DNA of 64,000 bases, from NCBI GenBank assembly GCA_021234155.1, contig JAJEKV010000001.1, forward strand, positions 36,006,826 through 36,070,825, given 5' to 3'. Source of the DNA: Isoetes taiwanensis (Eukaryota; Streptophyta; Lycopodiopsida; Isoetales; Isoetaceae). Both the position numbers and the translations under genes were made by a program. Under the pieces are notes generated by a model, which did no database searches, had not been told where the DNA came from, and was given only the letters and a program-made list of their open reading frames with translations. Below, piece after piece: positions 1-10,960 of the stretch; within the stretch, counting starts at the first letter, position 1; the number at the start of each line of letters is the position of its first letter.

Positions 1-331
1 AAAAATGAATGATAAAGATCAGCAATACCCAACACATGACCAGGAAATTGCTTGCATTGTGTTAGAAAACTTGAAAGCTACTGTGTACCTTTTATACGCC
101 CGCAGTAACCTCTTATAGTTGTGTCGAACATGAGTCCAAGAAAATCATTGTTTTGAATATACTCAATAACCTTTCTCTTGAGGTCTTGCATATCAAAGCC
201 CTTCTCCATAACACCCTCTGTTGGATAAGTTGGAATACGACAGAGGGTAGACTGCAGTACACTACAACATAGGTCTACCGTTACGCATTAAATTCTGAAC
301 CGTACAAACTTTTGTAGTTTCAGCTAGAGTA
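1..331. other. Non-coding, nothing recognised
   Basis: AT-rich sequence with no open frame resembling a known protein and no clear repeat. It forms the left flank of the TIR element that follows. Confidence 0.5.
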
Positions 332-333
332 TA

Positions 334-720
334 TTATCCGGCCCCCCTGTGGGCCCCCTGTCACAGGCATAGAATTATCCGGCCCCCCATCTGCCAGCGT
401 GGAGGTTCCTGTCGCGCGGGAACTCCAAATGAACGCCGAACTGTGAGAAGAAATCAGCTCCACGATTGTGCCCTTCAATCTGTTTTTTCTCTTCAATGCT
501 ATTTTCAACTCTATAAAATTTTTACACGTTGTTCTTCAATCTGTTGTTTAATCTCTGGGCATTGTTGCTTGTATTTCTCTGTTCTATTGGAGGAGTGGAA
601 GAGGTATTGGTTTTTGTCGGTGCAGGTTTCGGGTTGTCGGTGGGTCATGCCATGCTGTCGGGTGAGGGGGTCCGGATAATTCCATGCCTGTGACAGGGGG
701 GCCACAGGGGGGCCGGATAA
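334..720. mobile_element. Short TIR element (MITE/foldback-like)
   Basis: The left arm (334-388) and right arm (667-720) are nearly perfect inverted repeats of about 55 bp, starting TTATCCGGCCCCCCTGTGG. The arm itself contains an internal repeat of its tip (ATTATCCGGCCCCCC occurs twice). The element is flanked by TA on both sides (332-333 and 721-722), compatible with a TA target-site duplication. The ~275-bp core has no transposase, so it is non-autonomous. The GC-rich arms stand out against AT-rich flanks. Superfamily is uncertain: the TA duplication suggests Tc1/mariner, but the arms are unusually long. Confidence 0.75.
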
Positions 721-722
721 TA

Positions 723-1452
723 AACCTGATCCGTAGTTTCTTAAGCCGAGTGGCAAGTGCAAGGTATAGGCCAAGTGGCATATTTTTTGATACTTTATTG
801 CATTTTGCCAAATGTTAATTTCATTTCTGTAACTTGTAGTATCTTGTTCCATTAGTATTATCTCCTTTCATTGAAGATGAACAGACTCTGTACCTGCAAA
901 TGTGAAGTCCAATCCGTATCAAGGGCCTTTATGTCTTTGACATAGCGTATCAGCCTTTATACAACTGCGCTTGGGCATTCAAGCTTGATACCTCTATACC
1001 CAATGGAATGGAAGATAGTTCTTTGTACCCTACTGGAAGCCCGAGCATATGCAAAATATCTTGTGAACAGTCCCAAGACATCTTATTTATCACTTAAATA
1101 GCATACATAACCACATAAATCTAGAAAGGTAATTGAACTAAATACTTGAGTCCAAGTTCTCAGTGACCCTGGTATAACCAAGGACCTGAAATTCCTAAAA
1201 AAACCCAGTCCATACTAGCCTTAGCAACAGCCAACTAGCATCAATTTGCAAGGGCAAGAGCAAGAGCTAGCAAGAATTGAAAGTACAGATGGGTATTATT
1301 TATGAACCTATTTGGGTAACATTCTCTTGGTTAACTTCTTAGTAGACATTAGAGAAAATATAAGGTAAGAAACAAACTGAAGGAAAGGTGGGTGTAAAGA
1401 TCCTTTGAAATACATGCAAGAAAATCAGAAAATGCCTTTCCTATAAAGCTGG
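723..1452. other. Non-coding, nothing recognised
   Basis: AT-rich stretch between the TIR element and the Copia LTR. No convincing coding frame or repeat was seen. Confidence 0.45.
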
Positions 1453-1666
1453 TGTTGAAACGTGGCATCCTCCAAAGGGACTGATAGTGCACCTTCTCGG
1501 TGCCTTGATCTCAGGCCTGAATCTTAGGCTTGATTCCTTGAATTATCTATTTCAGTACATTTCCTATCTGCATATAAGGATCTTTGAATCCTATCCATGT
1601 ACTCTCATTCCAGTTGCTAATTCAAAGCTTTTTTTTTCGTCCTTCATTGTCTGCCTGACCTTTGCA
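1453..1666 (+). repeat. 5' LTR of a Ty1/Copia element
   Basis: The segment begins TGTTGAAACGTGG and ends TTTGCA, the TG...CA form of an LTR, immediately before a canonical primer-binding site. The ~214-bp length suits a small plant Copia LTR. The 3' end is firm because of the adjoining PBS. The 5' boundary is inferred from the TGTTGAAA motif common in plant Copia LTRs. No matching 3' LTR was found. Confidence 0.6.
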
Positions 1667-1679
1667 TGGTATCAGAGCA
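1667..1679 (+). other. Retrotransposon primer-binding site (initiator Met tRNA)
   Basis: TGGTATCAGAGCA is complementary to the 3' end of plant initiator methionine tRNA and is the standard PBS of Copia elements. It abuts the LTR end with no spacer. Confidence 0.85.
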
Positions 1680-1703
1680 AGGTTGCAAATAGACTTTGAA
1701 GAG

Positions 1704-2050
1704 ATGGCCCCAAGCTCTGGAACTTCTTCTACTGCCGTTACTGCCATGTCGCCCGCATCTTCCCCCTCATATGATCTCATCGATCCAACCAAAGGATTTG
1801 AAAAGTTCGGCATTGAGCAATTCAAAGGGGAGAACTTTCATATGTGGAAATATCATATTTCCACTTACTTCATCATAGCAGGTCTACTGGAAGTGGTCAA
1901 TGGGAAGGCAATGCATCCAGTTGGTTGGGGAGACAGTGAATGCCAATGCACTATGGAAGTGGATTGCTAAGGATTCAAGGGCGCATTATGTGCTCATTAA
2001 TAGCATTCAATTCTTTGTGAATTTGGAGGCATTATCTCCTTGGGAGGAGG
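1704..2050 (+). pseudogene. Ty1/Copia gag fragment
   Basis: A start codon 25 bp after the PBS opens a frame with a Ser/Thr/Ala-rich leader and then a Copia gag N-terminal block (FKGENFHMWKYHISTYF). This matches the F-x-G-x-N-[FY]-x-x-W-K pattern of UBN2-type gag. The frame shifts near 1920. The next block (LWKWIAKDSRAHYVLINSI) continues the gag domain in another frame to about 2045. Downstream sequence is Ty3/gypsy, not Copia, so the element is truncated or recombined. It is not functional. Confidence 0.7.
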
Positions 2051-2149
2051 TTCCAATTGGACAACGATCATCAGAGCCTCCAATATATTTTCATGCAACC
2101 CTATCTTAACCTTCGACAACGACGATAGGTAGGAATTCTTAAAGGAACT

Positions 2150-3500
2150 TTGAGGGTGTCTATAAACCGGGCAAGCATAATGTGGTTGCCGATGCCCTTT
2201 CTAGACATCCTTTGGTAACTTGCACGCATTGTAATGTCATCTCCACTCTCACCAGTGAGTTTGAAAAGATAATTCAACAGGTTCTGCCAATAGATCCTGA
2301 ATTTTCAGAAGTCTAGCACAGTTTGTCTAAGGAGACCAAGACAGATAAGGAGCGTCAGTTTAAGAAGGAAGATAACCTCCTTTATTATAAGAATAAATTA
2401 TATATGTCAGAAACATCAGGGGTTAGAAAGCTCATTCTCCATGACCCACATAATAGTCCAATACCTGGACATGCAGGGTTCATGAAAACCTATTCAAGAC
2501 CAGATCTAGCTAATTTTGGCCTAGAATGAAGAAACATATTACCAGCCACATTAAGCAATGCCAACCACCTCAACAGACAAAGGCATAATAGCTGTGGACT
2601 CCAGGGGAACTAAAGCTATTGAAAGTACCCAATGCAAAGTTATCACCATGGATTTCATTATAGGTCTTTCGCGAGCTCTTAGGGGATTTGATGCCTTGAT
2701 GGTAGTGGTAGACAAGCTAACTAAGATGGCACATTTCCTACTATGTCGCACCACTGATACCACCTTAGACACCCCATTGTTGTTCTCCAAGAAGATTTTC
2801 CGCCTTCATGGTATGCCACGCACCATATCCCAAATTTGTTAGTGTGTTTTGAAAGGATTTTTTTGGCATTATACAAACCAAGCTCGCCATGAGTACAGCC
2901 TACCACCCTCAAACCGATGTTCATATAGAGCGCATCAATCGAATCATTGAGAATATGTTACATAATTATGTCTGAAACAAGCAGTCGCAATGAGCGGATT
3001 ATATCCATTTGTGGAGTTTGCCTATAATAATAACAAACAGGAGCCCTCCAGAATGTCCCCATTTATGATCAACTATGGGTACCGATGCCTCGCTCCAGAT
3101 ACGTGGCATAATCCGGTTTCCAAAGTGGAAGTCTCCCAATAGTTGTTTACGGATATGCAAGCCTTGGTAGATAAAGTCCGTGTGTATTTATTGGCATCCA
3201 AAAGTAGACAAAAGAGTGCTCTTGATAAACATAGCACGCCACGCGAGTTCCAAATTGGCGAATCCATCTGGTTGAAGATTAAAGTCAAACAAGCTAAGCT
3301 CAAGATTGGGAACTGTAAGAAATTGGCACCATGATGGGCGGGACCCTTTGAAATCAGCCAACGAATAGGCCCTTAAGCCTATAAGTTAAATTTTCCCGCG
3401 CATCTGAAGGTCCATAACGTTTTTCATGTAAGTCTTTTGACGAAGCATATGCCAGATCCAGATGAGATACTTAATACACCAACACTTATGGAAATGACTA
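2150..3500 (+). pseudogene. Ty3/gypsy pol remnant (RNase H end and integrase)
   Basis: Translated pieces in shifting frames follow the order of gypsy pol. They are: the RNase H C-terminus (YKPGKHNVVADALSRHP, ~2160); the integrase zinc-binding region (LLYYKNKLYM, then GHAGFMKTY and HITSHIKQC, 2370-2560); the integrase core (MDFIIGLSRALRGFDALMVV at ~2650, LHGMPRTIS at ~2806); the STAYHPQTD...IERINRIIENM block (2890-2960); and a GPY/F-like module with HLKVHNVFHVSLLTKHM (3340-3450). Frameshifts and stops show it is dead. Protease, reverse transcriptase and both LTRs are missing. Where it joins the Copia gag at ~2050-2150 is unclear. Confidence 0.8.
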
Positions 3501-3984
3501 TGAATAATTGGAGATCATCCTAAAAGCTCTTCTTGATCGAGCGTATAAGCAAACTAGAAGGACTCAAATCCTACAATACTTGTTCAAGTGGACGCACTTA
3601 CCAACTTAAGGCAGATCTCGATAAGGCTTACCCAGACTTCATGCGACAGTGCTAGGGTCAAACCATCCACGATGCTATCGACTCCAACTCCGACGGTAAG
3701 TAGTTGAGTGCCAGATCCGATAGGGATCATGTAGGGGTTGGGGGCTAGATGCATTCTAGAAAAAGAGATGGGCATTTAGACATGCTAGGATGCATTCGCC
3801 TACAGCTATAACGGGAACCATGGCATTCCTTTCGTCGAGACGAATCGCAGACCTTAGGCATGATAGGATTCCCTTTTTCTTTAAAAAAGGTTGGTCCCTT
3901 CAACCACAATCTTTACAGTATATTTGTAAGTACTGATGTAATCGAAATCTGAAAGCCAGTAGCAGTTATTTGGATGCCTGTGTC
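3501..3984. other. Non-coding between gypsy remnant and SINE array
   Basis: No coding frame recognised. It may include the decayed 3' end of the gypsy element, but no LTR could be delimited. Confidence 0.4.
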
Positions 3985-4580
3985 ACATTTAAGGGTCTGA
4001 ACGGGACTTGAACCCATTACCTCTGGAGTGGTAGTTGTGCATCCTAACCAAAAAGGCCACGATGATTTGGATGAAACCGAATCACACGCTCCAGACCTGA
4101 TGGTTCCCCTCAAGGCCCCCCTCCTTGAAGACTTGCAACCGGGGGAATTTGGGGCGGACTGAAATCGATCTGTCCCACACCACTATGGCATGAGTTACCC
4201 AAATCATACTATCACATTTAATGGTCTGAACGTGACTTGAACCCACTACCTCTGGACTGTTAGCTGTGCATCCTAACCGAAAAGGCCACGAGGATTTGGA
4301 TGAAACCAAATCACACGCTCCGGACCTGATGGTTAATCGTCACACTATCCTCCCCTCAAGGCCCCCCTTCTTGAAGGCTTGCAACCGGAGGAATTTGGGG
4401 CGGACCGAAATCGATCTGCAAGGGACTGAAACCAAGGAGTGTGACGACAACCATCTGGACCCCCAACCGTATTACGGGTTGCCCACGCCTCTAGGGCATG
4501 AGTTATCCAATTGATACTGTCACATTTAAGGGTCTGAACGGGACTAGAACCCACTATCTCTGGAGTGGTAGCTGTGGCTC
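3985..4580 (-). mobile_element. Tandem tRNA-derived SINE copies
   Basis: Read on the minus strand, three copies carry a tRNA-like RNA polymerase III promoter. B-box sequences lie at 4002-4014 (GGTTCAAGTCCCG), 4231-4243 (GGTTCAAGTCACG) and 4539-4551 (GGTTCTAGTCCCG). Copy 1 has an A-box-like TGGTTAGGATGC at 4039-4050. The shared body follows (CAGACC.TTAAATGTGA, then a segment ending in GGGCATGAGTTA-like sequence on the plus strand). Spacing is about 229 and 308 bp. The middle and right units share a long body including a TTGAAG/CAACCGG segment. The rightmost copy lacks its 5' head. Head-to-tail SINEs are unusual. They could alternatively be local tandem duplications of one insertion. Confidence 0.7.
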
Positions 4581-6297
4581 TCCATAGCCAGCTCCAGAGT
4601 GTAGAAAGCACGCACCTTCCCAGCTCCGACTCTCTATAGCCAGCTCCATTGTCCAGCCAGAACCTTTCCTAGAGATCTGCTACATGATTTCGCATATTGA
4701 ACAGGGCCGTAACTGAGCAGGGCCGAATTGCTTGCTCTGCAGGGCCGGATTGCTTGCAGGGCAAGAAAGGGACGTCATTTTTTTTTTTTCATTTTTTTTG
4801 AAAGGCACATGTCGTTCTCAGGTTTTTTCCTGGAGCAGAAATATTACCTTCAAACATAAAAGAAAACTGCCTTATATATATCTATATATTGAAAGGAACG
4901 ACTTTTTGGATATTAAAAAAAGGAACAATAAAAAACAATTCACATGCAATGATCACTCAGAAGCAACGATTCATTCTGCACAAACTATGTTCCAACCACA
5001 AGGGATGCGTCAAAATGAACACATAATAGTTTTTAAGGAAATCAGAGGCCCAGAACTTGCCGCAACAACTTTTGAAACAGAACGAAAGCAAAAAGAAAAG
5101 GAGGAGATCTTAGAGTGTTAGTCAATCTGGAACAATCCAGAGTAAGGGTTTCGGTTAATTAAGCTCCAATGAATCAATATTTTTGGAGGATCTCCTGCCA
5201 TCGGGGAGGTCGTTCAAGCTCGAATTGAACTCCTTCATTCGAGCAAGTAGATGGTCGAGACAGCTGCGGGGAACTTACCGGCGATAGCAAGTTTAGGCCA
5301 GTCAAAAGGAATATTCGGGTAGATTACGTGCATATACCCAAAATATTTCACATACCCACATGAATGAGTGTTTGCCTTTTAGGGGCAACCCAATGAATAA
5401 TTTAAGCCTAAGATAGGATTATTTGGAGCCACAAAATAGGAAGAGTTAAAATTTTAATATTATTTTGAGACAATGTAAAAGTACGTTTTCCTTTTCCATA
5501 AAGCAAGAACAATAGGAGCACGGATTTCGAGCCAGGCTGGATAATGACGTGGCATAATCGAGCGCCACTTTCGAAACCAACCTATTTTAAACGGCCAAAC
5601 ATGAGGAATGGACGGTGCAGATACATCCAGGGAGCAGGGGGGCGCAATCATGGCCGCGAAATGCAACCCACGACCGAAACGGTGGTTCACAGGTCTGACA
5701 AGACACAGGCACTCCGACAGAGGCATGGAAGATAAAAAAAAAATATGGGAGGGAAACCCAAAACAATGCAAAATGCAACAGCCCTACTTCTCTGAGCTAG
5801 AGCTATTCTTGAACCCAGTACGATTTGGGCTCTCTGTTTGTTTGAATTCAGCTCTCCCATCCAAGAAAAGGCCCTAAAACAGAGCCTTCATGCTCTGTTC
5901 TGATCCAAAACTCATCCTGTCTCTTTCTCTCAAACCGCATCCATTAATGTGGAAATGGGTTGGGTTTGATTGATCGGGAAAGGGTTGATTGATTGATGCA
6001 TCGTTTCTCTTTTGAATTAGAAAGCTCATGACGGCATTACTTGTCTCTAAGCCTGTACAGCTGCACTTTCATTCTTGTTTTTAGTTCTCAAGTCTTCCGG
6101 CACAGAAGGAAAGATCGTGTGTTGTTGTTTTGTATCAGAGCTTATCTGCTTTTACAAGCCTTTGAGAACTGAAATGTCAGGTCAGTAGTTTCTGCCATAG
6201 CCAGTTCTGGGTTCTGTGGCATTCTTTCCTCTCGGATTAAGAAGGCGACGACAACAGGCTTTGTAAAAGTGCTGGATCAACGGGGTTCGCTTAACAG
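4581..6297. other. Intergenic / MCTP upstream region
   Basis: Short imperfect repeats (CATAGCCAGCTCC, ~4590-4650) follow the SINEs. A 129-codon frame at 4732-5121 is low-complexity and matches no family. From about 5800 the sequence becomes CT-rich and leader-like and leads into the MCTP 5' untranslated region. No TATA box could be chosen with confidence. Confidence 0.4.
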
Positions 6298-6388
6298 GTA
6301 CGTCTATTTACATAGTAGACCATTTCGTTCGTAGTTTATGATGTGGAACAGAATTTCTGGGAATGTTAATTCCAGCGTTATTTTTTAG
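6298..6388 (+). other. Candidate 5'-UTR intron of the MCTP gene
   Basis: A donor AACAG|GTACGT at 6298 and an acceptor TTTTTTAG|G ending at 6388 delimit a 91-bp, T-rich candidate intron. It lies 75 bp before the MCTP start codon. Leader introns are common in plant genes with uninterrupted coding sequence. No transcript evidence is available. Confidence 0.45.
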
Positions 6389-6463
6389 GATGATCAATGG
6401 GCCAAGACAGTAAGAGCGAAGTCGGTAGTCAAGCATTTTGATCAATCCTTCTCCATAGTACAC

Positions 6464-9280
6464 ATGGGACGCAAGCTATTTGTAGAAGTATTGGGCGCCC
6501 AAAACCTTATGCCAAAGGATGGGCAAGGTTCTGCCAGTGCGTACTGCATTGTCGAGTACGATGGACAGAGGCGCAAAACAAAGGTGAAAACCAAAGACTT
6601 AAATCCAGTTTGGAATGAGCGGTTTGATTTTCCTGTTACCGACCCTTCTAACATGGATCTTGGAATTCTGGAGATAGCCATCTACAACGAGAAAAAAAAT
6701 GCTAAGAAAGATGGGTTTCTGGGAAGGGTTCAGGTTCTAGGCAGCAGCTTTCTAAAACAGGGAGAAGGCGGTGTTCTGAGCTATCCTTTGGAGAAGCGAA
6801 ACATGTTCTCTCATATAAAAGGAGAACTTAGGCTTAAGGTTTGGTATGTAGAAGATGGTAAGAATAACCAAAACCAGAAAAAGGACGAAGGCAAAAAAGA
6901 AGATAACAAAGGCGAGAAGCATGATGGTAATGTAACAGATGGTAATGTCCACCAAACCAACAAAGAGGATGGGAAGAAAGATCCTGGAGGTAAGAAAGCT
7001 CTTTTAGTACAGCCAACTGTTCTCTCTCCAGGCGAGTATGCTCTCAAGGAAACTTCTCCTGTTATAGGCAAGATAAATGAGAAAAACATGTCTTATGATC
7101 TTGTGGAAAAGATGAATTACTTGTTTGTTAGAGTAGTGAAAGGAAGAAATGTGGGCAAGGATGGTGCAGAGCCTTTTGTGGTGATTAAGTTTGGCGAAGG
7201 AGTTCATGCGAAGAAGAAAGCGTTCAGACAGGATAAGATGTATATTTGGGATGAGGTTTTTGCATTTGGGAATGATAAAATACATGGTCCAACATTAGAG
7301 GTGATAGTCTCTGAGGATGAAAAAGGCAGCAAAGATTTTGGGGCTGTGATACTTGAGCTTTCTGAGATAACTGCTAGGACGCCTGATAGTCCACTGGCAC
7401 CTCAATGGTACTGCTTGGAGGACAGAAAAACAAGAGTAAGGAAGGATGGTGCAGAGATAATGCTCGCTGTTTGGTGGGGATCACAGTCTGATGAAGCTTT
7501 TGCTCAGTCTTGGCAGTCTGATACTGGGGGGTTTAGCCACACCAGATCAAAAGTTTACCTTTCACCTAAAATGTGGTACTTGAGGCTGAATATCATTGAG
7601 GCACAGGACTTAGTCTTCTCTGACAAAGGAAGGTCTCCAGAGCTCACTGTAAAGGCACAGCTAGGGTTTCAAGTGGTTAAATCCAAGGTGGCATCTAATA
7701 GGGGAACTAGTCCTTTCTGGAACCAGGATCTTGTTCTTGTGGCAGCAGAACCATTTGATGAGCAGCTAATATTGGTAATTGAGGATAGGCTTGGACCAAA
7801 CAAAGAGGAGATCCTAGGAATGGTAAGATTAAATATGAATGCTGTTCCTCGAAGATTGGATGGCAAAGAAGTGCCATCAAGCTGGTGTGGTTTGGAGAAG
7901 AATAATGAAAAGGCATTTCGAGGTCGTATACACTTGAGGGTGTGTTTTGATGGAGGTTATCATGTGATGGATGAGTCTACAAATCATATTAGTGATTTAA
8001 GGCCCACAGCAAAGCCATTATGGAGGAATCCGCTTGGAGTGCTGGAGTTGGGGATTAAGTCTGGAAAGGGATTCCTGCCTATGAAAACAAAAGACGGGCG
8101 TGGAACAACAGATGCTTACTGTGTTGCAAAATATGGTCCTAAATGGGTAAGGACCAGAACTGTGGTGGATAGCTTGAGTCCAAGATGGAACGAGCAATAC
8201 ACATGGGAAGTATATGATCCCTGCACTGTGATAACTGTTGGAGTGTTTGATAACTGCCACTTGCAGAATACTGTTGCAGAAAAGGCAGGAGGACCAAAGG
8301 ACATCAGAATTGGCAAGGTAAGGATCCGTTTGTCTACACTGGAGAGTGATAGGATATATTCAAATACTTATCCTCTGTTGCTGTTGCAACCATCTGGAGT
8401 GAAGAAAATGGGTGAAATTGAATTAGCAGTGCGCTTCTCCAGTGCTTCCACTTTGAACATTCTTCAAGTCTACTTCATGCCACCTCTTCCAAAGATGCAC
8501 TATGTGCACCCTATACATGTGAATGAGCAGGAGATGCTTCGGAATGCTGCCATAAGAATTGTATCACAGCGATTGGCACGTGCAGAACCACCATTGCGCC
8601 AGGAGATAGTTCATTACATGCTAGATACTGATTCCAATATGTTCAGTATGAGGCGAAGCAAGGTGAATTATTATCGCATGAGTGACATATTCTCTGGAGT
8701 TGCAGCTGTGTTGAAATGGTCTTCAGAAATTTGCAAGTGGCGAAACCCCATTACAACTGTATTGGTTCATATCTTATTTATGATCTTGGTTTTTTTTCCA
8801 CAGCTTATCCTCCCAACTATGTTTATGTACATGTTTCTGTTTGGAGTTTGGCGCTACCGGTTCAGACCTAGGACTCCCCCATATATGGATGCTAAGCTAT
8901 CAATGGCAGAATTTGTTGATGCAGAGGAGCTTGATGAGGAATTTGACTCAATGCCAACTTCAAAGCCTCCTGATGTGGTGAAAAGAAGGTATGAGAAGTT
9001 GAGGATAGTTGCAAGCAGGTTGCAGACCGTGTTGGGTGATCTTGCAGCACAAGGTGAGCGCTTACAAGCATTGCTTAGTTGGAGAGATACTCGTGCAACC
9101 ACAATTTTCATGTTGTTCTGTGTAGTGGCTGCTATTCTCCTCTATGTTATTCCTTTCCGTCTTGTTGCATTGGTCACAGGTTTATACATTCTTCGACATC
9201 CTTATTTCCGAGATAAGATGCCTTCTGTCCCATTGAATTTCTTCAGGAGACTGCCTTCCTTGGCAGATCGCATTTTATAG
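6464..9280 (+). CDS. Multiple C2 domain and transmembrane region protein (MCTP)
   Basis: Intact 938-residue single-exon gene. Plant MCTPs are endoplasmic-reticulum tethers, many at plasmodesmata, that bind anionic lipids through C2 domains. C2 domains lie at about residues 1-130 (MGRKLFVEVLGAQNLMPKDG; LNPVWNERFDF), 220-345, 368-498 (MWYLRLNIIEAQDLVFSDKG) and 528-650 (LSPRWNEQYTW). A Lys/Asn/Asp-rich linker (about 131-208) separates the first two. The C-terminal PRT_C region (about 760-938) has two hydrophobic hairpin segments, near 765-797 and 877-910. It ends in the family-typical RHPYFR...PSVPLNFFRRLPSLADRIL. The four-domain layout with an N-terminal C2 resembles the QUIRKY/MCTP15-type branch, though the linker is shorter. 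The start is the first ATG and opens directly on the C2 domain. Confidence 0.96.
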   Translation: MGRKLFVEVLGAQNLMPKDGQGSASAYCIVEYDGQRRKTKVKTKDLNPVWNERFDFPVTDPSNMDLGILEIAIYNEKKNAKKDGFLGRVQVLGSSFLKQGEGGVLSYPLEKRNMFSHIKGELRLKVWYVEDGKNNQNQKKDEGKKEDNKGEKHDGNVTDGNVHQTNKEDGKKDPGGKKALLVQPTVLSPGEYALKETSPVIGKINEKNMSYDLVEKMNYLFVRVVKGRNVGKDGAEPFVVIKFGEGVHAKKKAFRQDKMYIWDEVFAFGNDKIHGPTLEVIVSEDEKGSKDFGAVILELSEITARTPDSPLAPQWYCLEDRKTRVRKDGAEIMLAVWWGSQSDEAFAQSWQSDTGGFSHTRSKVYLSPKMWYLRLNIIEAQDLVFSDKGRSPELTVKAQLGFQVVKSKVASNRGTSPFWNQDLVLVAAEPFDEQLILVIEDRLGPNKEEILGMVRLNMNAVPRRLDGKEVPSSWCGLEKNNEKAFRGRIHLRVCFDGGYHVMDESTNHISDLRPTAKPLWRNPLGVLELGIKSGKGFLPMKTKDGRGTTDAYCVAKYGPKWVRTRTVVDSLSPRWNEQYTWEVYDPCTVITVGVFDNCHLQNTVAEKAGGPKDIRIGKVRIRLSTLESDRIYSNTYPLLLLQPSGVKKMGEIELAVRFSSASTLNILQVYFMPPLPKMHYVHPIHVNEQEMLRNAAIRIVSQRLARAEPPLRQEIVHYMLDTDSNMFSMRRSKVNYYRMSDIFSGVAAVLKWSSEICKWRNPITTVLVHILFMILVFFPQLILPTMFMYMFLFGVWRYRFRPRTPPYMDAKLSMAEFVDAEELDEEFDSMPTSKPPDVVKRRYEKLRIVASRLQTVLGDLAAQGERLQALLSWRDTRATTIFMLFCVVAAILLYVIPFRLVALVTGLYILRHPYFRDKMPSVPLNFFRRLPSLADRIL

Positions 9281-10213
9281 TTAGCTACAATTAGAGTAAA
9301 GATCAGATAGCAGAATCTATTTTGTAAGTTGCTTGTGTTCTGCTATTAAAGTCTAAAATTTTGCGGACTACAATGACCAAGTCCTATCTTGTTGAAATTT
9401 AGTCAATTGTATAGCATTGCTTTTGCCATACAGTCTCCTCCATAAATTTTGTGTCAGTTTGCAGTGCAACCATAATTGGAATTGGATTGGAGAAATTTTA
9501 CGCGTGCCTAAAAGTGCATAGTAATTATGTTTTGTTCATACCAACAATTCTATCCGACATGATCATTCAGATGCGATTTTCCTACCGTGCTTACACTTGC
9601 AATGCAAAATCAACTTTGGATTGGATGTCTCTCGTCATCAGTGCTACGAACATTGCTTATTACTCCTTGTTGCTGCTAGATTTTATTTTGGTATGTCAAT
9701 GTGTTGCATTATTTCATTGCCTTTACATAGTCAGCTTTCTTAACATCTTTTGCATTTTGACGTTATGTTAGACTGCGTTCTCTTTAGATTAATGTGAATT
9801 GTCGTAATTAGCAGTTCTTTAGATTAATGTGAATTGTCGTAATTAACAGTTCTGATATCACTTTGGATAGGCCATTGCAATCGATCTTGAATATTAGGTT
9901 GATGAATAAGTCAAAATAACGCAAGCATACAATCATAGTGAATCATCTATACAATTTGCATGCATCAAGGAATTTGATCTTCTGTCCACCCTTTGATTCT
10001 AGAAAAACCACAAAGAAAATAAAGAAGTTGTTTATCTTACATCTGATTCTAAGCACATAATATGCAATTGGGTGATATCAACAACAGAGATGTTTAATAT
10101 AACTATGCATACAAGTTGAAACGACTGTTGTTGAGTAAGATCACCCATTGCCATATAAGATTAAACATAGAAATCAGGGGCAAATCTGGCTAGATGGATG
10201 AGGAAACAGGAAT
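9281..10213. other. Convergent intergenic region between MCTP and psaF
   Basis: This holds the 3' untranslated regions of two convergent genes. A perfect-but-one tandem duplication of 35 bp lies at 9781-9815 and 9816-9850. The 106-codon frame at 9451-9771 is hydrophobic, AT-rich and unsupported. Confidence 0.5.
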
Positions 10214-10960
10214 CTATCTGGGAGAAACAGTGATATTGGCAGCATCTTCAATGAGCTTACCATTTCTGAATTCACTAATGGCAGCAAGGGGCCAGATAAA
10301 ACCTCTCCAAGAGAGCCTGAGAGCAAGAGGAACATCTATGATGATCTCTTTCTCTGTCGGTTTTTGCGCAGATTTTACCTCGATCAAATAACTCCTGCCA
10401 ACCCAGCCAATCCAGCCAGCAATATACAAGAAAACAATTCCAGGGTAAACAAATTCTCCTAAATGTTTCTGATCCCCGTCCACAATCAAATGAGGCAGCC
10501 CATCTGTGCCGCAGAGCAGACCTGCTTTGCCGTAGAAATCAAACCTTCGTTTTGTCTTCTCGATTTGGGCATTAAGGGCTAGAGCAGGGGCTGAATCCGG
10601 CGCATAAAGCTTCAGGGATCTCTCCAAAGTTTTGATGCTCTGTTTTTCCCTCTTTGCAAAGGCCTTTGATTCTTTGCATGGGGTTAGCCCTGCTACATCT
10701 GCCATAGCCGGTGCGGCGGCCATTGAAGCAGTGCCCACTATTGCTGCCATAGCCAGAGCTGCGGCAAACTTTGCCCCGCCGGATTTGGAGTCGGAATCTG
10801 CTGAACAGACTATCTTGTTCCTGCATTGTTTGCTTTGCTTTGAGACCGGAATTGAGGCGCATCTTGAAGTTGTGAAGGCGGATTTGGAGGATAAATCCAG
10901 AGGCAAAGGGCTAGCTAATCCTGCCGGAGCCATGGCTATGGCCATTGTGGTGCTTGCCAT
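10214..10960 (-). CDS. psaF: Photosystem I reaction centre subunit III precursor (PsaF)
   Basis: Intact intronless 248-residue precursor. PsaF is a thylakoid-membrane subunit of photosystem I whose lumenal N-terminal domain helps dock plastocyanin. Residues 1-~60 form a Ser/Ala-rich chloroplast transit peptide. Residues ~65-87 form a hydrophobic Ala-rich thylakoid-lumen signal ending PAMA, so the mature protein of about 161 residues starts [20 protein letters not shown]. Cys95 and Cys150 match the conserved disulphide pair. [17 protein letters not shown] and [15 protein letters not shown] are family signatures. The hydrophobic stretch at 172-187 ([17 protein letters not shown]) is the main membrane helix. 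The C-terminus ([20 protein letters not shown]) is typical. The conventional nuclear gene symbol is PSAF. Confidence 0.97.
   Translation of the reverse strand: MASTTMAIAMAPAGLASPLPLDLSSKSAFTTSRCASIPVSKQSKQCRNKIVCSADSDSKSGGAKFAAALAMAAIVGTASMAAAPAMADVAGLTPCKESKAFAKREKQSIKTLERSLKLYAPDSAPALALNAQIEKTKRRFDFYGKAGLLCGTDGLPHLIVDGDQKHLGEFVYPGIVFLYIAGWIGWVGRSYLIEVKSAQKPTEKEIIIDVPLALRLSWRGFIWPLAAISEFRNGKLIEDAANITVSPR

Noticed and set aside
3985-4310. Possible tRNA genes on the minus strand
   Set aside because: A- and B-box motifs are present, but the flanking sequence does not fold into a complete cloverleaf by inspection, and the copies share a long non-tRNA body, as in SINEs.
4732-5121. 129-codon ORF
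   Set aside because: Low-complexity, starts in T-tracts, no family resemblance and no splice or promoter context.
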